Assembly: GCA_943736015.1 (NCBI GenBank)
Contig: OX031057.1
Coordinates: 52,839,001 to 52,903,000, forward strand
Direction: 5' to 3'
Length of the DNA stretch: 64,000 nt
From: Tridacna crocea
Lineage: Eukaryota > Mollusca > Bivalvia > Cardiida > Cardiidae
Both the position numbers and the translations under genes were made by a program. Shown piece by piece: positions 23,135 to 34,679 of the stretch; positions within the stretch are counted from its first letter, which is position 1; each line of letters opens with the position of its first letter. The notes below the pieces were generated by a model, which saw nothing but the letters and a program-made list of their open reading frames with translations, did no database searches and was not told where the DNA came from.

Positions 23135-23565
23135 CTTGACTTTTAACGACCCTGAGAAAGAAACCGTTGGAAAACATTGTGGGAAAAGGAGAAAATGATG
23201 GTAACCAGCATTTTCTCCTTTTCCCACAATGTTTTCTACCCTTCACAGACAATTTCGAATTTTCAGTCACTTTTATTTTGTCGTCTGCAAATACTTTCGA
23301 TTTGGACAAACCTAAAATTTTGTCATTTGGTAATGAGTTAACTCTTTACCAAATGACAAAATCTTAGACTACAGTCCAAATTGAAAGCATTTGCAGACAA
23401 CAAAATCAATGTGAATCAAAAATTGAATTTGCTTTTGAAAGGGTAGAAAACATTGTGGGAAAAGGAGAAAATGCTGGTTAACAGCATTTTCTCCTTTTTC
23501 CACAATGTTTTCAAAGGCTTTCTTTCTCAGGGTCGTTAAAAGTCGGGATTGTCTGGTAAAGAGTT
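23135..23565. mobile_element. Two TTAA-1 elements head to head, sharing one TTAA
   Basis: A left copy in minus orientation (about 23135-23340, outer end eroded) and a complete plus copy (23337-23565) meet at GAGTTAACTCTTTACC, using the same TTAA at 23337-23340. Both hairpins are intact. Confidence 0.75.
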
Positions 23566-23654
23566 AAGTAAATTTCTGTATGTCAAAGGGTCAGTCTACT
23601 TCATGATTCAGTCTGTTGTTAGACAAACGGATTGTATGGGTTCATGATTATATG

Positions 23655-23916
23655 GCTTGCAACACAGGAAAAGGGGCATTCGGACATTTGCGTAAAGTGT
23701 CGTCTCGGATCAGCCTGCGCAGTCCGCGCAGGCTAATCCGAGACGGCACTTTACGACTACATTAGATTGTGTGCTACAGTAGACTTTTGCGAAACAGAAA
23801 ATCATATTATAACGGAAATTGTCGTTTTGGATTAACCTGCGCAGACAGCCCAGGCTGATCCGAGACGACACTTTACGCAAACGTCTGGATGCCCCTTTTC
23901 CCGTGTTGCAGACCTT
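23655..23916. mobile_element. HP-E element, complete
   Basis: Ends GCAACACAGGAAAAGGGGC and CCCCTTTTCCCGTGTTGCAG. Hairpin GGATCAGCCTGCGC...GCGCAGGCTAATCC at 23706-23742, then a second weaker hairpin at 23825-23872. Confidence 0.75.
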
Positions 23917-23982
23917 TATTATATGTCTTGCTAGGTGCCATGGATCACGAAGATGTATTAAACCCCCTTTTGCTAGAGCATG

Positions 23983-24068
23983 GATTATATACATTTGCTT
24001 ATATACATGGATTATATACATTGGCTTATATACATGGACTATATACATTGGCTTATATACATGTGCTT
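23983..24068 (+). repeat. Minisatellite, unit about 30 bp
   Basis: Three copies of GGCTTATATACATGGA plus TTATATACATT. Confidence 0.7.
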
Positions 24069-24120
24069 GTAAGTGAAGAGAGATAAATTCTCAATCGTTT
24101 ACATAAAGGTCAAGACCATG

Positions 24121-24348
24121 CTTAACTATTTCCCAAACAAGCCCTGGTTTTATACGTGTCAGCAGTAAAAGTCTTTGAATACACTGTGGGAAAAGGAGAA
24201 ATTGTTCGCAACGAGCAATTTCTCCTTTTCCCCACAGTGTTTTCTACCCTTTTTGAGAACTTTCTGCTATTTTCTCCAAATCTAAAATTGTCGTCTGCAA
24301 ACTCTTTCGGTTTGAAAGGGTCCAAAATTTGTTGTTGGGAAAAGGTTA
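24121..24348 (-). mobile_element. TTAA-1 element, intermediate type
   Basis: TTAA both ends. The loop region reads GAAATTGTTCGCAACGAGC, linking TTAA-1 with TTAA-1b, while the outer arms keep ACACTGTGGG/CCCCACAGTGT. Confidence 0.75.
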
Positions 24349-24370
24349 ACCATTCCCTGCTAGTAATAAG

Positions 24371-24582
24371 TTAACCTTTTAGCTCCTAAGCGCGACTAGC
24401 TGGCTTTTTGCTGACAGTGTAGATCAAGATCAGACTGCACTGAACATGGAGTCTGATCTTTGATCTACACTGTCCGATAAGGAGATATTATTTCCCAAAA
24501 CATAACTTTGAAACTGCAATATTTGGGTTATTATTAGAGTATCAAACATTCGTTTTCAGTTATTTTACAAGATAAGGGTTAA
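24371..24582 (+). mobile_element. TTAA-2 element, complete
   Basis: TTAA at 24371 and 24579. Order: CCTTTTAGCTCCTAAGCGCGAC, hairpin 24416-24476, GGAGATATTATTTCC, then ACAAGATAAGGG. A core-only copy follows at 24600-24660. Confidence 0.75.
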
Positions 24583-24764
24583 ACATCATTTGCAGACGGC
24601 ATAGGTTCAAGATCAGACTGCACAGAGCGTGCAATCTGATCTTGGATCTACAATGTCTGCTAACAGGTACTGAACAATTGCCCCATATCTTATTCAAACG
24701 CAGGTGAAATCTGTTTCGAGGTTTCGAAAATGATGGAATTGGTTTTACATCATGCATTTGGCAA

Positions 24765-24965
24765 TGGAAGAGTTGATGAATCCTTAGGTTCCTAAGCTCA
24801 ACTCACTGGCATTTTGTGGACAGGGTAGATCAAGATCAGACTGCACAGAACTTGCAGTCTGATCTTGATCTACGCTGTCTTTTGAAGAGATATTTTTCTT
24901 CAGAAAATGGAATTGGAATAATATCATTCGGCTTTTACAATCGACCTGAAAGTTTCATTTTATAT
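24765..24965 (+). mobile_element. TTAA-2 element, degraded
   Basis: CCTAAGCTCAACTCACTGGC, then hairpin 24828-24880 and an AGAGATATTTTTCTTC flank; termini eroded. Confidence 0.55.
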
Positions 24966-25212
24966 GTTATGGCTTGAACACGCGAAAAGCTCATTCGGAC
25001 ATTCGCGTACGGTGGGGTCTCAATCCGCACAGGCTGATCCGAGACGCCACTTTACGACTACATCAGATTTTGTCCTACAGTAGACTTTCGCAAAAAAGAA
25101 AATTACTTAAAAACGGAAAGTATGATTCGTTTTGGATAAGTCTGCGCCGACTGCATAGGTTGATCCGAGACGACACTTTACGCAAATCTCGGAATGCCCC
25201 TTTGTTGCAGGC
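24965..25212. mobile_element. HP-E element, degraded
   Basis: Has GCTCATTCGGACATTCGCG and CGACACTTTACGCAAAT, with the left hairpin partly deleted. Confidence 0.6.
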
Positions 25213-25369
25213 CAATTATTTAGCATAGGATAAGGTTTCACTTTCTAAAGGAGATCTTTACTGCACCTGCAGATAGTATGAATCAAAATTATAAATATTG
25301 TATATACTTAAAAGAACGAAATGTCTGATTTTAAGTTCTTCAGTGTCCGTTTTTCATACGTAATATGTC

Positions 25370-25622
25370 CTGCAACACGCAAAAAGGGGCATTCAGAAAT
25401 CTGCGTAGAGTGCCGTCTCGGATCAGCCTAAGCAGTCCGCGCAGGCTGATCCGAAAAGGTGTTTTATGTATTTTTTTGTTTTGCGAAAGTCTACTGAGGA
25501 AGAAAATCTAATCTAGTCGTAAAGTGCCATCTCGGATTAGCCTGCGCGGACTGCGCAGGCTGATGCGAGACGACACTTTAAGCAAGATGTCCGAATGTCC
25601 CTTTTGGCATGGTGCAAGCCAT
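25370..25622. mobile_element. HP-E element, complete
   Basis: Ends CCTGCAACACGCAAAAAGGG and CCCTTTTGGCATGGTGCAAG. Two hairpins, the second (25533-25565) near-perfect: TTAGCCTGCGCGGACTGCGC. Confidence 0.75.
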
Positions 25623-25829
25623 AGATATATATATAAAAAAAAAAAAAGACACTAAGATTGGTAAGTTTGATTCGGTCGGAATTCGTGGAAATTGTTTCCA
25701 TCTTTTACGAACAATTCCTTTCTGTAATGCATTTATTACCGAGACGCAGTAAAGCTCCCTTTATAGGCAAGCCCTTGATTAAAATGAATAGATATGTCCA
25801 GCTTTGTACTGTTTGCATTTCAGTGTGAG

Positions 25830-26090
25830 ACCCCTTTTAACAGCTTAGGTCATATCGCGACGGTCAGTGCACCTATGCATACATGTGTTCCATGGAAAAA
25901 GCGGCTATCTCACAGCAATACTGGCATATTTTTTTCCCCAAGTAACAGACTATTTTTTCTCACATTCATCAGAAAAAAAGAGAGGGGAAAAAATGACACA
26001 GAAAGAAAGTTTGCATCAACTGGGTATCGAAAGCGCAACCACCAGGTCAGGATTTAGGTATACTAACCTTTGAGCTACCCGACGGCGATA
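25830..26090 (-). mobile_element. tRNA-headed SINE, family 3
   Basis: Minus strand of 26030-26088 has A-box-like GGGTAGCTCAAAGGTTAG and B-box-like TTGCGCTTTCGATACCC. The other end shares GCGACGGTCAGTGCACC with 12525-12545 and, more loosely, 55045-55060. Confidence 0.55.
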
Positions 26091-26097
26091 ATTTCAA

Positions 26098-26226
26098 AAT
26101 ACACAATTGATAATGTCTAAATACACAATTGATAACGTCTAAATACACGGCTGATAATGTTAAAATACACGGATGATAATGTCTAAATGCACGACTGATA
26201 ATGTCTAAATAAACGGTTGATAAAAC
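26098..26226. repeat. Minisatellite, 22-bp unit, about six copies
   Basis: Unit TACACAATTGATAATGTCTA with point changes. Confidence 0.85.
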
Positions 26227-26365
26227 ACTGTACTCGCAGGTAATATTTAAACCCAATCCTGCTAAATAAATTAAACAAAACTTTTACGCCGATTGAGAAA
26301 ACATAGAAATAGTCTAATGCTTTCTGAAACTTACTTTCATCGAGAAAAGTATCTCTTTAACGGAC

Positions 26366-26416
26366 AGTGTAGATCCAAGATCAGACTGTACGTTCTGATC
26401 TTGAACTGCACTGTTC
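26366..26416. repeat. TTAA-2 hairpin core, one arm shortened
   Basis: CAGTGTAGATCCAAGATCAG then ACTGTACGTTCTGATCTTG: part of the right arm is missing. Confidence 0.5.
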
Positions 26417-26939
26417 GCAGAAGGTCGGTGAGTATCGCTAAGAAAGCTAAGGGTTTATAATTTTGTAATTGTACTGTCAAGCTCTCGAGCTAAAGAATAT
26501 AATCATTTGTCAAGTTTAAGTAGTTGTAATTGGAATTTTCATTGCATTCGACCGGAAGTGCATGACACAGAACCGCTAACAAAATGTATCTAATTACTAC
26601 GATTTAGAAAGTAGTCCTCTAGTTTATCAACCGTTAGATAAAACTATAAAGACGGTAGTGAGGTACTTAATGGTCTACCTCTTACACAAGAGGTTCAAAG
26701 TTCGAATTCCGTAATTAGTGCAAAGAAACCGTGGTATTACCAACATCAGATCGCAAGTACTCTCTAACTTGTCAGAAAACGGCAGAATTTTGTACTCCAC
26801 CAAATTCAATGCATTTGCAAAGTTTATAACACTGTATTAAGCGACGAAATTTCAAGACTCGTTCAAGTTTAAAGCTCATGATACTGAAAGTAGCGTAAAT
26901 GTTTGGGATGGGGATGGCATAAGTTAGCTCTGAAAAGGA

Positions 26940-27280
26940 AAACTGCGTTGTCTGTGCATGTCATATTCGAAGATTTGAACTGTCTGCTATGATGGATCAC
27001 CTATTTCCTTATACCTGGGAAAAGTAGGACTGGTACCGAAGTTTTTAAGCCTATTACATAGTATACGTAGGGACTGTTTTAATAAATGGTCGATGAATAT
27101 GTTACATGCTAGCTGATCATAGCTGATTGAGTCACGTCAGATAGTGTTTTATTGAGTACACGTTTAATTTAGTTTGAAATTCAAATTAACGGTTGTCGTG
27201 TAGAAAAGTAGTCCGGTTCTGTACTCAGAATGCCCAAATCAGATAGATGTGTATTTGTAAAATGCCATCTCGTGGGCGAT
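26940..27280 (+). repeat. Dispersed repeat H, copy 1
   Basis: Matches the complement of 31485-31770 and 42095-42450: GGTTGTCGTGTAGAAAAGTA, CAGAATGCCCAAATCAGAT and AAAATGCCATCT occur in all three. Nature unknown. Confidence 0.6.
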
Positions 27281-27576
27281 AATGGGAAAATTTAAAAAGG
27301 AACGTTGGATAAGCATTTGCTTTTTGAACAATAGAAAGCATTTTGCGAAAGGCATAATATACTGGTAACCAGCATGCTGTCAGGGTCAGTAAAGCCATGT
27401 AATGTTTTGCACAAAAGATTTACTGTCTACCAAAAAATCTTGTGTTTCAATGACAGTGAAGTTGACCTTTTGGAATGTGTTTTTCCAACTATATTTTAAA
27501 TTCAAGCCATCTTTTTCACTTTTTACACTCTTTTTTGCTACATGCATTTGTGTATTTTTGTGTGTGTTTTTTTTAA

Positions 27577-27985
27577 GCTCACCTTAGCACAAATTGCTCA
27601 AGGTGAGCTTTTCTAATCTTGTTGTCAACTTTTACCTTGTCTACGTTCTAGGGGCCACACTTTCAGTTCGATACCCATGAAACTTGATCACAATGTTTGC
27701 TTTGATAATATCACGGACGAGCTCGAAAATGGATCATGTCGGATCAAAAACTAGGTCAATAGGTAAAAAAAAAAAATGTTGATATTCTAGAGAACACATT
27801 TCTAGTCCAATTCTCTTGCAATTTGGTCAGAATGTTTATCTCGATGATATTTTAGATTAGTTTGAAAATGGGTCAAGTCGGGTCAAAAACTAGGTTACAA
27901 GATCAAATTAAAAAAGAAAACTTTTGTGCGCTTTCGAAAGAGATTTAAGATTGATAATGTTCAGTCAAAAGGCTTAGGTGAGCGA
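27577..27985 (+). repeat. AGCTCACC-bounded element, second copy type
   Basis: Begins with palindrome AGCTCACCTTAGCACAAATT...GGTGAGCT (27578-27608) and ends near TTAGGTGAGCGAC. Internally it repeats GGTCAAAAACTAGGT about 150 bp apart. Same terminal design as 3144-5075 with a different inside. Confidence 0.55.
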
Positions 27986-28065
27986 CTTCAAGGCCATCAT
28001 GCCCCCCCCTCCCCTTGTTTATGTTTTCAAGCCATGTTTTAGACATTTTACACCCATGTTTCTAT

Positions 28066-28330
28066 GTGTGACCCGTCATACAAAAAGGAACCATCTTGGA
28101 ACTGCGAAAAGTGTCACCCTGGTCAGACTGCGCAGATTGCGCAGGCTGACTAGGGTCGATACTTTTCGCTTTTATGATATTTTCTGTATGAAAAGAGGTC
28201 ATTCTACCTTACTATACAATCGTTTTTTAACTATCAACTTAAATTGACCTGCACTATCTTTGATCTGTTTTCATCTAATTGATGTACGGGATTTCCAGAT
28301 CGTCCCTTTTCGTGTGACGGGTCACATAAT
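28066..28330 (+). mobile_element. HP-F element, complete long form
   Basis: Terminal inverted repeats TGTGACCCGTCATACAAAAA and TTTCGTGTGACGGGTCACA. Hairpin GGTCAGACTGCGCAGATTGC...GCTGAC at 28109-28150. Confidence 0.7.
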
Positions 28331-28334
28331 TGGA

Positions 28335-28592
28335 GTGCAACACACGAAAAGGTGCATTCGGACATTTGCGTAAAGTGTCGTCTCGGATTAGCCTGCGCTG
28401 TCCGCGCAGGCTAATCCGAGACGACACTTTACGGCTACATTAGATTTTCTGCTACAGTAGACTTGCGTAAAACAGAAAATCACATAAAATCGGAAAGTGT
28501 CGTTTCGGATTAGCCTGTGCGGACTGCACACACTGATCAGAGACGACACTTTACGCAAATGTCCGAATGACCCTTTTCGCGTGTTGCACTCC
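28335..28592. mobile_element. HP-E element, complete
   Basis: Terminal repeats TGGAGTGCAACACACGAAAA and CGCGTGTTGCACTCCA, among the best in the window. It directly abuts the HP-F element to its left. The 68-codon minus frame across it is an artefact. Confidence 0.75.
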
Positions 28593-28849
28593 AATTATGT
28601 ATTTCTATCTCTATATTTTAGTATTTGAGCCATTTTTTACAGTCATGTTTTGTACACATATATTTCCTTTTGTTTTTGTTTTTTACGTTATTAAGCCATC
28701 TTATATATAATTTTTACACTGATGTTTTCTCTACCTCCCTCGTATCTATATTTTAGTGTTCAAGCCGTCTTTAAAATCTTTTTATAGTCAAGTTCTCTAC
28801 TTTTAAAGTCATTTCCATCTACATTTTAGTTTAAAAGTCACCAATGGTA

Positions 28850-28995
28850 GAATTTTAAAAATACCATACAGCAGAAAACATCGTGGGAAAATGAGAAAAT
28901 GCTGGTAACCAGCATTTTCTCTTTTTCCTACAATGGTTTTAAAAGCTCTATTCCTCAAGGTCATGAGACCATTGCATTGTTTGGCAACAGGTTAA
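28850..28995 (-). mobile_element. TTAA-1 element, left end eroded
   Basis: Hairpin 28875-28938 and right end GGCAACAGGTTAA present. Confidence 0.6.
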
Positions 28996-29246
28996 AAGTT
29001 TTAACGATTTCTCCCCAACAATCACGAAGTAAAAGAACCATAGAAAACCCCCGACAACGTCAAAAGTGGAAAAGTGTCATCGCCAAGAGCGTATTATCTC
29101 CCAGAGGAGGACGGTATTTTATTGTGGAATCAATAAAACACGATCCGAAACTGTGGCTACACGGAGGAATATTTCTTGGCAAAGACGGTAAAGAAGGATT
29201 GATTTTGGGGGATTTTATGCCGTTTTATTTAGAATCTTGGCTGTAG
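28996..29246 (+). CDS. Open stretch of doubtful coding status
   Basis: About 80 codons are open and less AT-rich than the surroundings. They end at a TAG near 29244, with segments SVLSPRGGRYFIVE and GGIFLGKDGKEGLILGDF. No domain is recognised. A diverged copy of its 3' part follows at 29360-29430, with a third trace at 29600-29660, so it may simply be part of a local tandem duplication. The apparent start at 28899 lies inside a TTAA-1 hairpin and cannot be real. Confidence 0.2.
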
Positions 29247-29257
29247 CCTGCAAATAG

Positions 29258-29555
29258 CTCTCTTTCTTTCTGTCTGTCTATCTCTGTCTGTCTGTCTGTG
29301 TCACGTCCGTGAAGCTTTGTTCGTGCAAACATGTGACTGAAAAGAGGACCATTTCTTTGCAAATACTGTGTAGAGGATTGATTTTTAGGTATTTTTATGT
29401 AATGTTTTAAGGAATCTTGGTGGTAACCTGCAAATCAACCCCCCTTGTCTGTCTATCTGTTTCTCCTTCTCTCTGTCTCTTTGTCCCTTTGTCTTTCCCC
29501 CTTTCTGTCCCTCTCTCTCCCTGTCTTTCTGTCTCTCTCTTTCCGTCCGTTAAGG
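29258..29555. repeat. CT/CTGT-rich simple repeats within a duplicated segment
   Basis: TGTCTGTC and CTCTCT tracts at 29265-29302 and 29442-29550, each preceded by a copy of GAATCTTGG...CCTGCAAAT. Confidence 0.7.
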
Positions 29556-29734
29556 TTCGTTCATGCAAAACTGTGCAAGCAAAGAAGCCCAATTCTTAGT
29601 AAAACTTAGATGATTGGGGGGAGGGGGGAATCTTGGGGTGGGAAGATTTTATACCGTTTCCAAAGTAATCAAGAGGGGGGTTTCATCTGCCTGTCTGTTT
29701 GTCATAATGGTTGGAGCAAACGAGCCAAGGGACC

Positions 29735-29890
29735 TCATTCAGCAACCATTCTTAATATCGTTCTCAGTCTTATTCTGAATAATTTTCTAAATTTGAAAGT
29801 AAAACAACTTCTGATTGGCCAAACCATTTGGTTTGGCCAATCAGAAGTTGTATTACTTTCAAAATTTGAAAATCTTTAAAAATCAAGACA
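29735..29890. mobile_element. FB-A fold-back element, diverged
   Basis: CTCATTCAGCAACCATTCTTA at the left, centre CTGATTGGCCAAACC...GGTTTGGCCAATCAG; right end eroded. Confidence 0.6.
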
Positions 29891-30204
29891 CAGTCATAGA
29901 ATTTGAGAGCAGGCTCCAGAGTTATGCCTCTATTAAACAGAAAACGATCTATTGTTTTTCAAGTATCGATCAGCATTAATCTAACAGATAGTGGATTGCT
30001 GTGGGAAGTGCTATATATAATTTCCAAGAAATAATTTGATAAAAAACACGACTTCACTTCCGCTTCTCCAGGGGGTCATTATATTCCCGGATGAAATACA
30101 GGTTTTCATATATTCGTGCAGAGTAATTACTTTTTGTGTTTTCCCAGTCGTTATTAGATTAGAAATACTTCGAACCATTAGATCTGAAAACGGCAGTGCG
30201 TCTC

Positions 30205-30840
30205 TAAATAGGACAGAGCGTAGATAAAAGGGACGCGACGTCACTAAAATGGGACAGAGTGTCACTATAAAGGGCGGAGAGTCAATAATAAAGTCAGTAA
30301 AAGGGGACAAAGCGTCATAAAAAGGGACAGAGCGTCACTAAGAGGGACAGAGCGTCTGTAAAAGGGGACAAAACGTCTCTAAAAGGGGACAGACTGTCAG
30401 TGAAAGGGACGGGACGTCATTAAAAGAGACAAGGCACCACTAGAATAGGGTATCACGTCTGTAAATGGACGGAGCATCATAAAAAGGGACAACACGTTAT
30501 TAAAATCTGACAGCGTTTCTAAAATGGGACAGAGTTTCACTTGAAGGAACAAAGTGTCACTAAAAGAGATAGAGCGTCACTTAAATAGGACAGAGCATCA
30601 CTAAAAGGGACAAAGCCTTATTTCAAGGGACAGAGTCTCGCTAAATAAGTCTAAGAGGGTATCACTAAAGGGACAAAGCGTCACTAAAAGAGACAAGGCG
30701 TCACTAAAATGGGACAGAGTTTCAATAAAAGGGACGGGGCGTTACTTTAATAGGGAAGAGTATCTCTAAAAGGGGACAGTATTTTTTGTTTTACTAAAAG
30801 GGACAGGGCGTCACCAAAAGGGACAAAGCCTCAGTATCGC
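30205..30840 (+). repeat. Minisatellite, unit about 20 bp, about 30 copies
   Basis: Unit close to AAAAGGGACAGAGCGTCACT with many point changes and some longer units. Confidence 0.85.
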
Positions 30841-31129
30841 ATCTCTGAAAGGTAGTGCTAGTCATTTAGATGTTTTGAGTCCAAACAAAGACTAGATTCA
30901 GTACGCTTTCAAAGGATTCATATCATTAGGCACTGCCACACGAATCATTTCAATTTCACCCCTAAATATCTTACTGGCTTCCTATAAGCGGGAAAGAAGC
31001 CAGTCGCCAAGAGAGAGCATTCTGCATATACCTGGATAGAGAACGTCTTGGAACAAATGGGTAAGAGCCTCGGGGGCTGCCATTGTAAATGGTGTTATGT
31101 CGACTTCAAACCATACACTCCCAAATTAT

Positions 31130-31265
31130 ACCAACTCCAGGGAAGAAAACATTGTAGAAACAAGGTCAAAATGCTAGTAGCTAACATTTTCTCCTTTTTT
31201 CCCCACAATGTTTTCTACCCTTTGAGAGTCAAGTTTCATTAATAGAGCCACATTTAATGCGTGGT
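31130..31265 (-). mobile_element. TTAA-1 fragment, hairpin decayed
   Basis: GAAAACATTGTAG and ACAATGTTTTCTACCC remain; the loop reads ATGCTAGTAGCTAACATTTTC. Confidence 0.5.
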
Positions 31266-31484
31266 CTGAATTAGTTTTGAATTTGGAAAAGTCTTAATTT
31301 TTGTCGAGAAAACGGCGTCGTTGAAACGCCAGACAGGCAAACAAACAAAACAGAACAGTGTTTCCAATAAATAACTTGATAAGAAATGCCGATAGAAAAT
31401 ACCACATTTTGTATCCAATCATACACGGGACTTATATTTACTGAAGATTCAGGGCTACTCTCTGAGTCATAGAGTCATCAAGAA

Positions 31485-31770
31485 TTATCTCCCGCTAGAT
31501 GGCATTCTACAAATACACATCTATCTAATTTAAGCATTCTGGGTACAGAACCGGACTACTTTTCTACGTGACAACCGTTACTTTGAATTTCAAAATAAAA
31601 TAAGCGTTTACCCAATAAAGCACAACCTGGTGGAATTCAGCTATGATCAGCAGTTTGGAGAAATCTGAAACTATAACAGGTCTGATTTCGCCTCAAACGT
31701 ATTGATAAAAGCCAACTTCTTCATTGTTACTTTATAGCGCGTATTACTACAGTGCCCCCCGAATATTGGG
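31485..31770 (-). repeat. Dispersed repeat H, copy 2
   Basis: Starts TATCTCCCGCTAGATGGC. That motif also opens copy 3 (42103, changed) and recurs at 56792, where repeat H itself is absent. Confidence 0.6.
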
Positions 31771-31772
31771 TC

Positions 31773-31776
31773 CCCT

Positions 31777-31821
<45 letters not shown>
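31773..31821. repeat. (CT)n microsatellite
   Basis: CTCTCT run of about 45 bases, one interruption. Confidence 0.9.
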
Positions 31822-31891
31822 GCTCAGTGATTCTTTTTATTGAATTTATCGTTGTGGGGATGGGACCAGTGGCTTGGAAAGAACAGCGATA

Positions 31892-32105
31892 TAACTTTAA
31901 CCCATATCCTACTATAGAAGTATGAAACTTTCAAGCCGAAAATATAACCCCTAAACTTTGCCATCAAATAAATTTTTAGAGAAAATATATCACCTAAACG
32001 GATAGTACAGATCCAAGATCAGACTGCACGTTCTGTGCAGTCTGATCTTGATCTACACTATCCGAAAAAGGTCCTTAGGTTGCTAAAAGCAGCTTCAGGG
32101 TTAAC
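31892..32105 (+). mobile_element. TTAA-2 element, complete
   Basis: TTAACCCATATCCTACTA at the left, hairpin 32005-32065, GCTTCAGGGTTAA at the right. Confidence 0.65.
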
Positions 32106-32479
32106 TTATTGCGTCGAAAGGGTTTAAGTAACTTTTAGCAGCATCTATTAGAAAGACTTGAAACCCAGACTGGTTCTGTGGTTGTCCTGTTAAGGTTTGC
32201 ATTATTGATAGAGACTAATGGCGCGACTTTGAAAACCCGACTAAATTGGTTATAAATAGATATAGCTAAAATGCATTTACTGCTTTTTTTTCCCGCATTT
32301 TTCACTTTGGTATGTGGCTCCATGGGCATGCTGTCAGTTTTGAAAATCAAAGTACCGACATTACTGAATGAAAGCATATTAATTCTCTTTCTTTACACTG
32401 CAAAAACACGAATCTAGCGTGACAAATTATAATTCAAAAGTACATAGGAATAATGGCTTAAAAACAAGGTGACCGCTGT

Positions 32480-32709
32480 TTAAACCTTTTCTCCATAAAT
32501 ACTCAATTCCCAAACATTGCTTGTCGGAGCCTTTGGAAAACATTATGGCAAAAGGTGAAATTGCTCGTGACGAGCAATTTTACCTACTGCCAGAATGTTT
32601 TCTACACTATCAAAAAGTGTCATATATACATAAGAAATTGCTTCATCCTTGCTGTTATTTAGGCTCAATTAGAGATACCATAGAAATGCCTCCTGGGGTA
32701 AAGGGTTAA
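32480..32709 (+). mobile_element. TTAA-1b element
   Basis: Hairpin with GGTGAAATTGCTCGTGACGAGC and right half GAGATACCATAGAAATGCC, ending GGGGTAAAGGGTTAA. Sister copies: 39086-39314 and 45812-46040. Confidence 0.7.
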
Positions 32710-33049
32710 GGAAGGTCTTTTCTTTTGGTGGGGAAATAGGGGCAGGTGGGGGGGGGGAATGGACTGGACTCAAAAGGGGTACATACCAGATAATCAAGTG
32801 GAATTGTACAAACCTAAATTAGGTATTAGCGTGTTAAAACAGGTGATGAAAACTGCATAACTATTACATTATGTACAATGCATTGTACAACGAAGCATTA
32901 AACCCCTATTTGCCACAGCTTGAGTCATGTATTAATAGAGTAACTTAAACTTTCCATGTCCCATCAGAAATTAAATAGCGAACACCTGGCAGAGCTAATT
33001 TTCTGCACAACAACAACTTCTGTTCCGTATTTCAAGATTCCGTGAAACC

Positions 33050-33165
33050 TTGTAATAAGTTCCGTATCTCTAGCCTGGCCTAACAGGATCCGTACCCCTA
33101 GCCGGACAGGCTAGAGATACGGATCCGTATCTCTAGACCCAGAACCGGTACCCCTAGACACTTCA
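33050..33165. repeat. Short inverted repeat
   Basis: CCGTATCTCTAGCCTGGCC and GGCTAGAGATACGG face each other, then CCGTATCTCTAG occurs again. No second copy in the window. Confidence 0.55.
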
Positions 33166-33406
33166 TAGGTTATTGCTGTGGTTTTAAATGTGATACACCC
33201 GCGTATATACTGACGCCGTTCAGTCAGTGCGTTGAACTTCTAATGAAATTTTGAAATTATAACGTAAAAAAAAATGCTGCCAAATCACTTACTCTTATAT
33301 GAAATGAAGACAGGCATGAAATAAATTTGAAATAAATGCGAAATTTATTTTCCTCTGTATATGTTGGTCAAATTACGGAGTTTGTCTTTCCAAATATAAT
33401 AAAGTC

Positions 33407-33655
33407 GAGCCTCAGTAGCTCAGTCGGTAGCGTGCAGGAATTGAGAAGAGGAGGTCGTGGGTTCGATTCTTGGCTCTGGTAATTTCTTTCCGAGGACTGA
33501 TGATAGCCATTGCGATAGGATTCATTCGTCTCCCACCGCTGACCATTGTCTAAACGATGTTTACGTGGGAAAGCAGCCAGAGGCTTTGGGGAAAAAATGG
33601 GGAGTACTGGAAAAAGGAACTCCAGGAAAGCATCGATAGATACATTAACTAATTT
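33407..33655 (+). mobile_element. tRNA-derived SINE, family 2
   Basis: Head: A-box-like TCAGTAGCTCAGTCGGTAGC and B-box GTGGGTTCGATTC. Body ends CTCCAGGAAAGCATCGATAG, the block shared with 13040-13075 and 35430-35455. The small open frame inside is incidental. Confidence 0.7.
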
Positions 33656-34165
33656 GTCTACTGAAAATGCTTTCAGTTCGAAAAATAAGACATCATTTCT
33701 CCTATTTTCCCTTATTTTTTTTTTTACCTCTTCTCATCCATTGTGTGACATATCAACTTGTCATCTGCAAATGTTATCAATTTGAACCAGTCTGAAATTT
33801 TGTCGAGTTTTAATGAACCCGAATAAGACAGATTTAGACAGCATTGTGGGAAAAGGAGAAAATGTTGGTAAACACGATATTCTCCTTTTTTTCCCCTCTA
33901 TCTTTTTAATCTACTCTTCCGATCCACTGTGCGACATATCAATTTGTCGTAAGCAAATGTTTTTAGGTCGGACTGATGTAAAAGTTTATCAAGTTTTAAC
34001 AAGCCTGAACAGAACAGATTCTGACAGCTTAGTAGAAAAGACAAAAATGCAGGTAAACAACATTTTCTCCTCTTCCCACAATGCTTTCTACTTTTCCATA
34101 TTTATTTTGACATTGAATTAATTGTCAGCAAATGTTTTCAATTTGGACAAGTGCAATTTTTTTGT
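33656..34165 (-). repeat. Degenerate array of TTAA-1 pieces
   Basis: Three worn copies in a row share GAC(A/G)GC(A/T)T, AAAATG, TTTTCTCC and GTC(A/G)(T/G)(C/A)(T/A)GCAAATG, at about 33656-33820, 33825-33990 and 34005-34170. No hairpin survives fully. Confidence 0.5.
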
Positions 34166-34261
34166 TATTTGGTAAGGATTTAACCTTCTGACAGAGAAAC
34201 ATAATAATCATTCTACGTTAACAGTATAATTTACTTCACTTCAGTACATTGCCAAAATAAC

Positions 34262-34490
34262 TTAACTCTTTACCACACGAGAAAATTTTAGACTGGTCCA
34301 AATTGAAAGCAGTTGCAGACGACAAAATAAAGGTGACTGAAAAATTGAAACTTGTTCTGGGAAGAGTAGAAAACACTGTGGGAAAAGGAGAAAATGCTGA
34401 TTACCAGCATTTTCTCCTTTTCCCACAGTGTTTTCAAAGGGCTCCTTTCTCAGGGGCATCAAAATTAGGGATTGTGTGGTAAAGAGTTAA
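34262..34490 (+). mobile_element. TTAA-1 element, complete
   Basis: TTAA both ends; matched arms ACACTGTGGG/CCCACAGTGT. Close to the copies at 14389 and 19264, so these form a subfamily. Confidence 0.8.
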
Positions 34491-34679
34491 AATTAAACCG
34501 CCTCGAGCAACTAAATTGTCAAGCTGTCTTTCCCTTCATGAAGTTATAATAAGACTGTATTTGGCATAATTTTATGTAGTTTTGTTACGTAGAAGTCTTG
34601 AGCAAACGAAAACAAGAAAAATCAGCCTTGTTCGAATTGGGGAAAGAATGGTGGACGATGAATTAATTGGTGCTCAAGT

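Noticed and set aside
28996..29246. Confident protein-coding exon
   Set aside because: Looks protein-like, but its 3' part is repeated twice in the next 400 bp with broken frames, and no splice sites or domain support it; kept only as a low-confidence entry.
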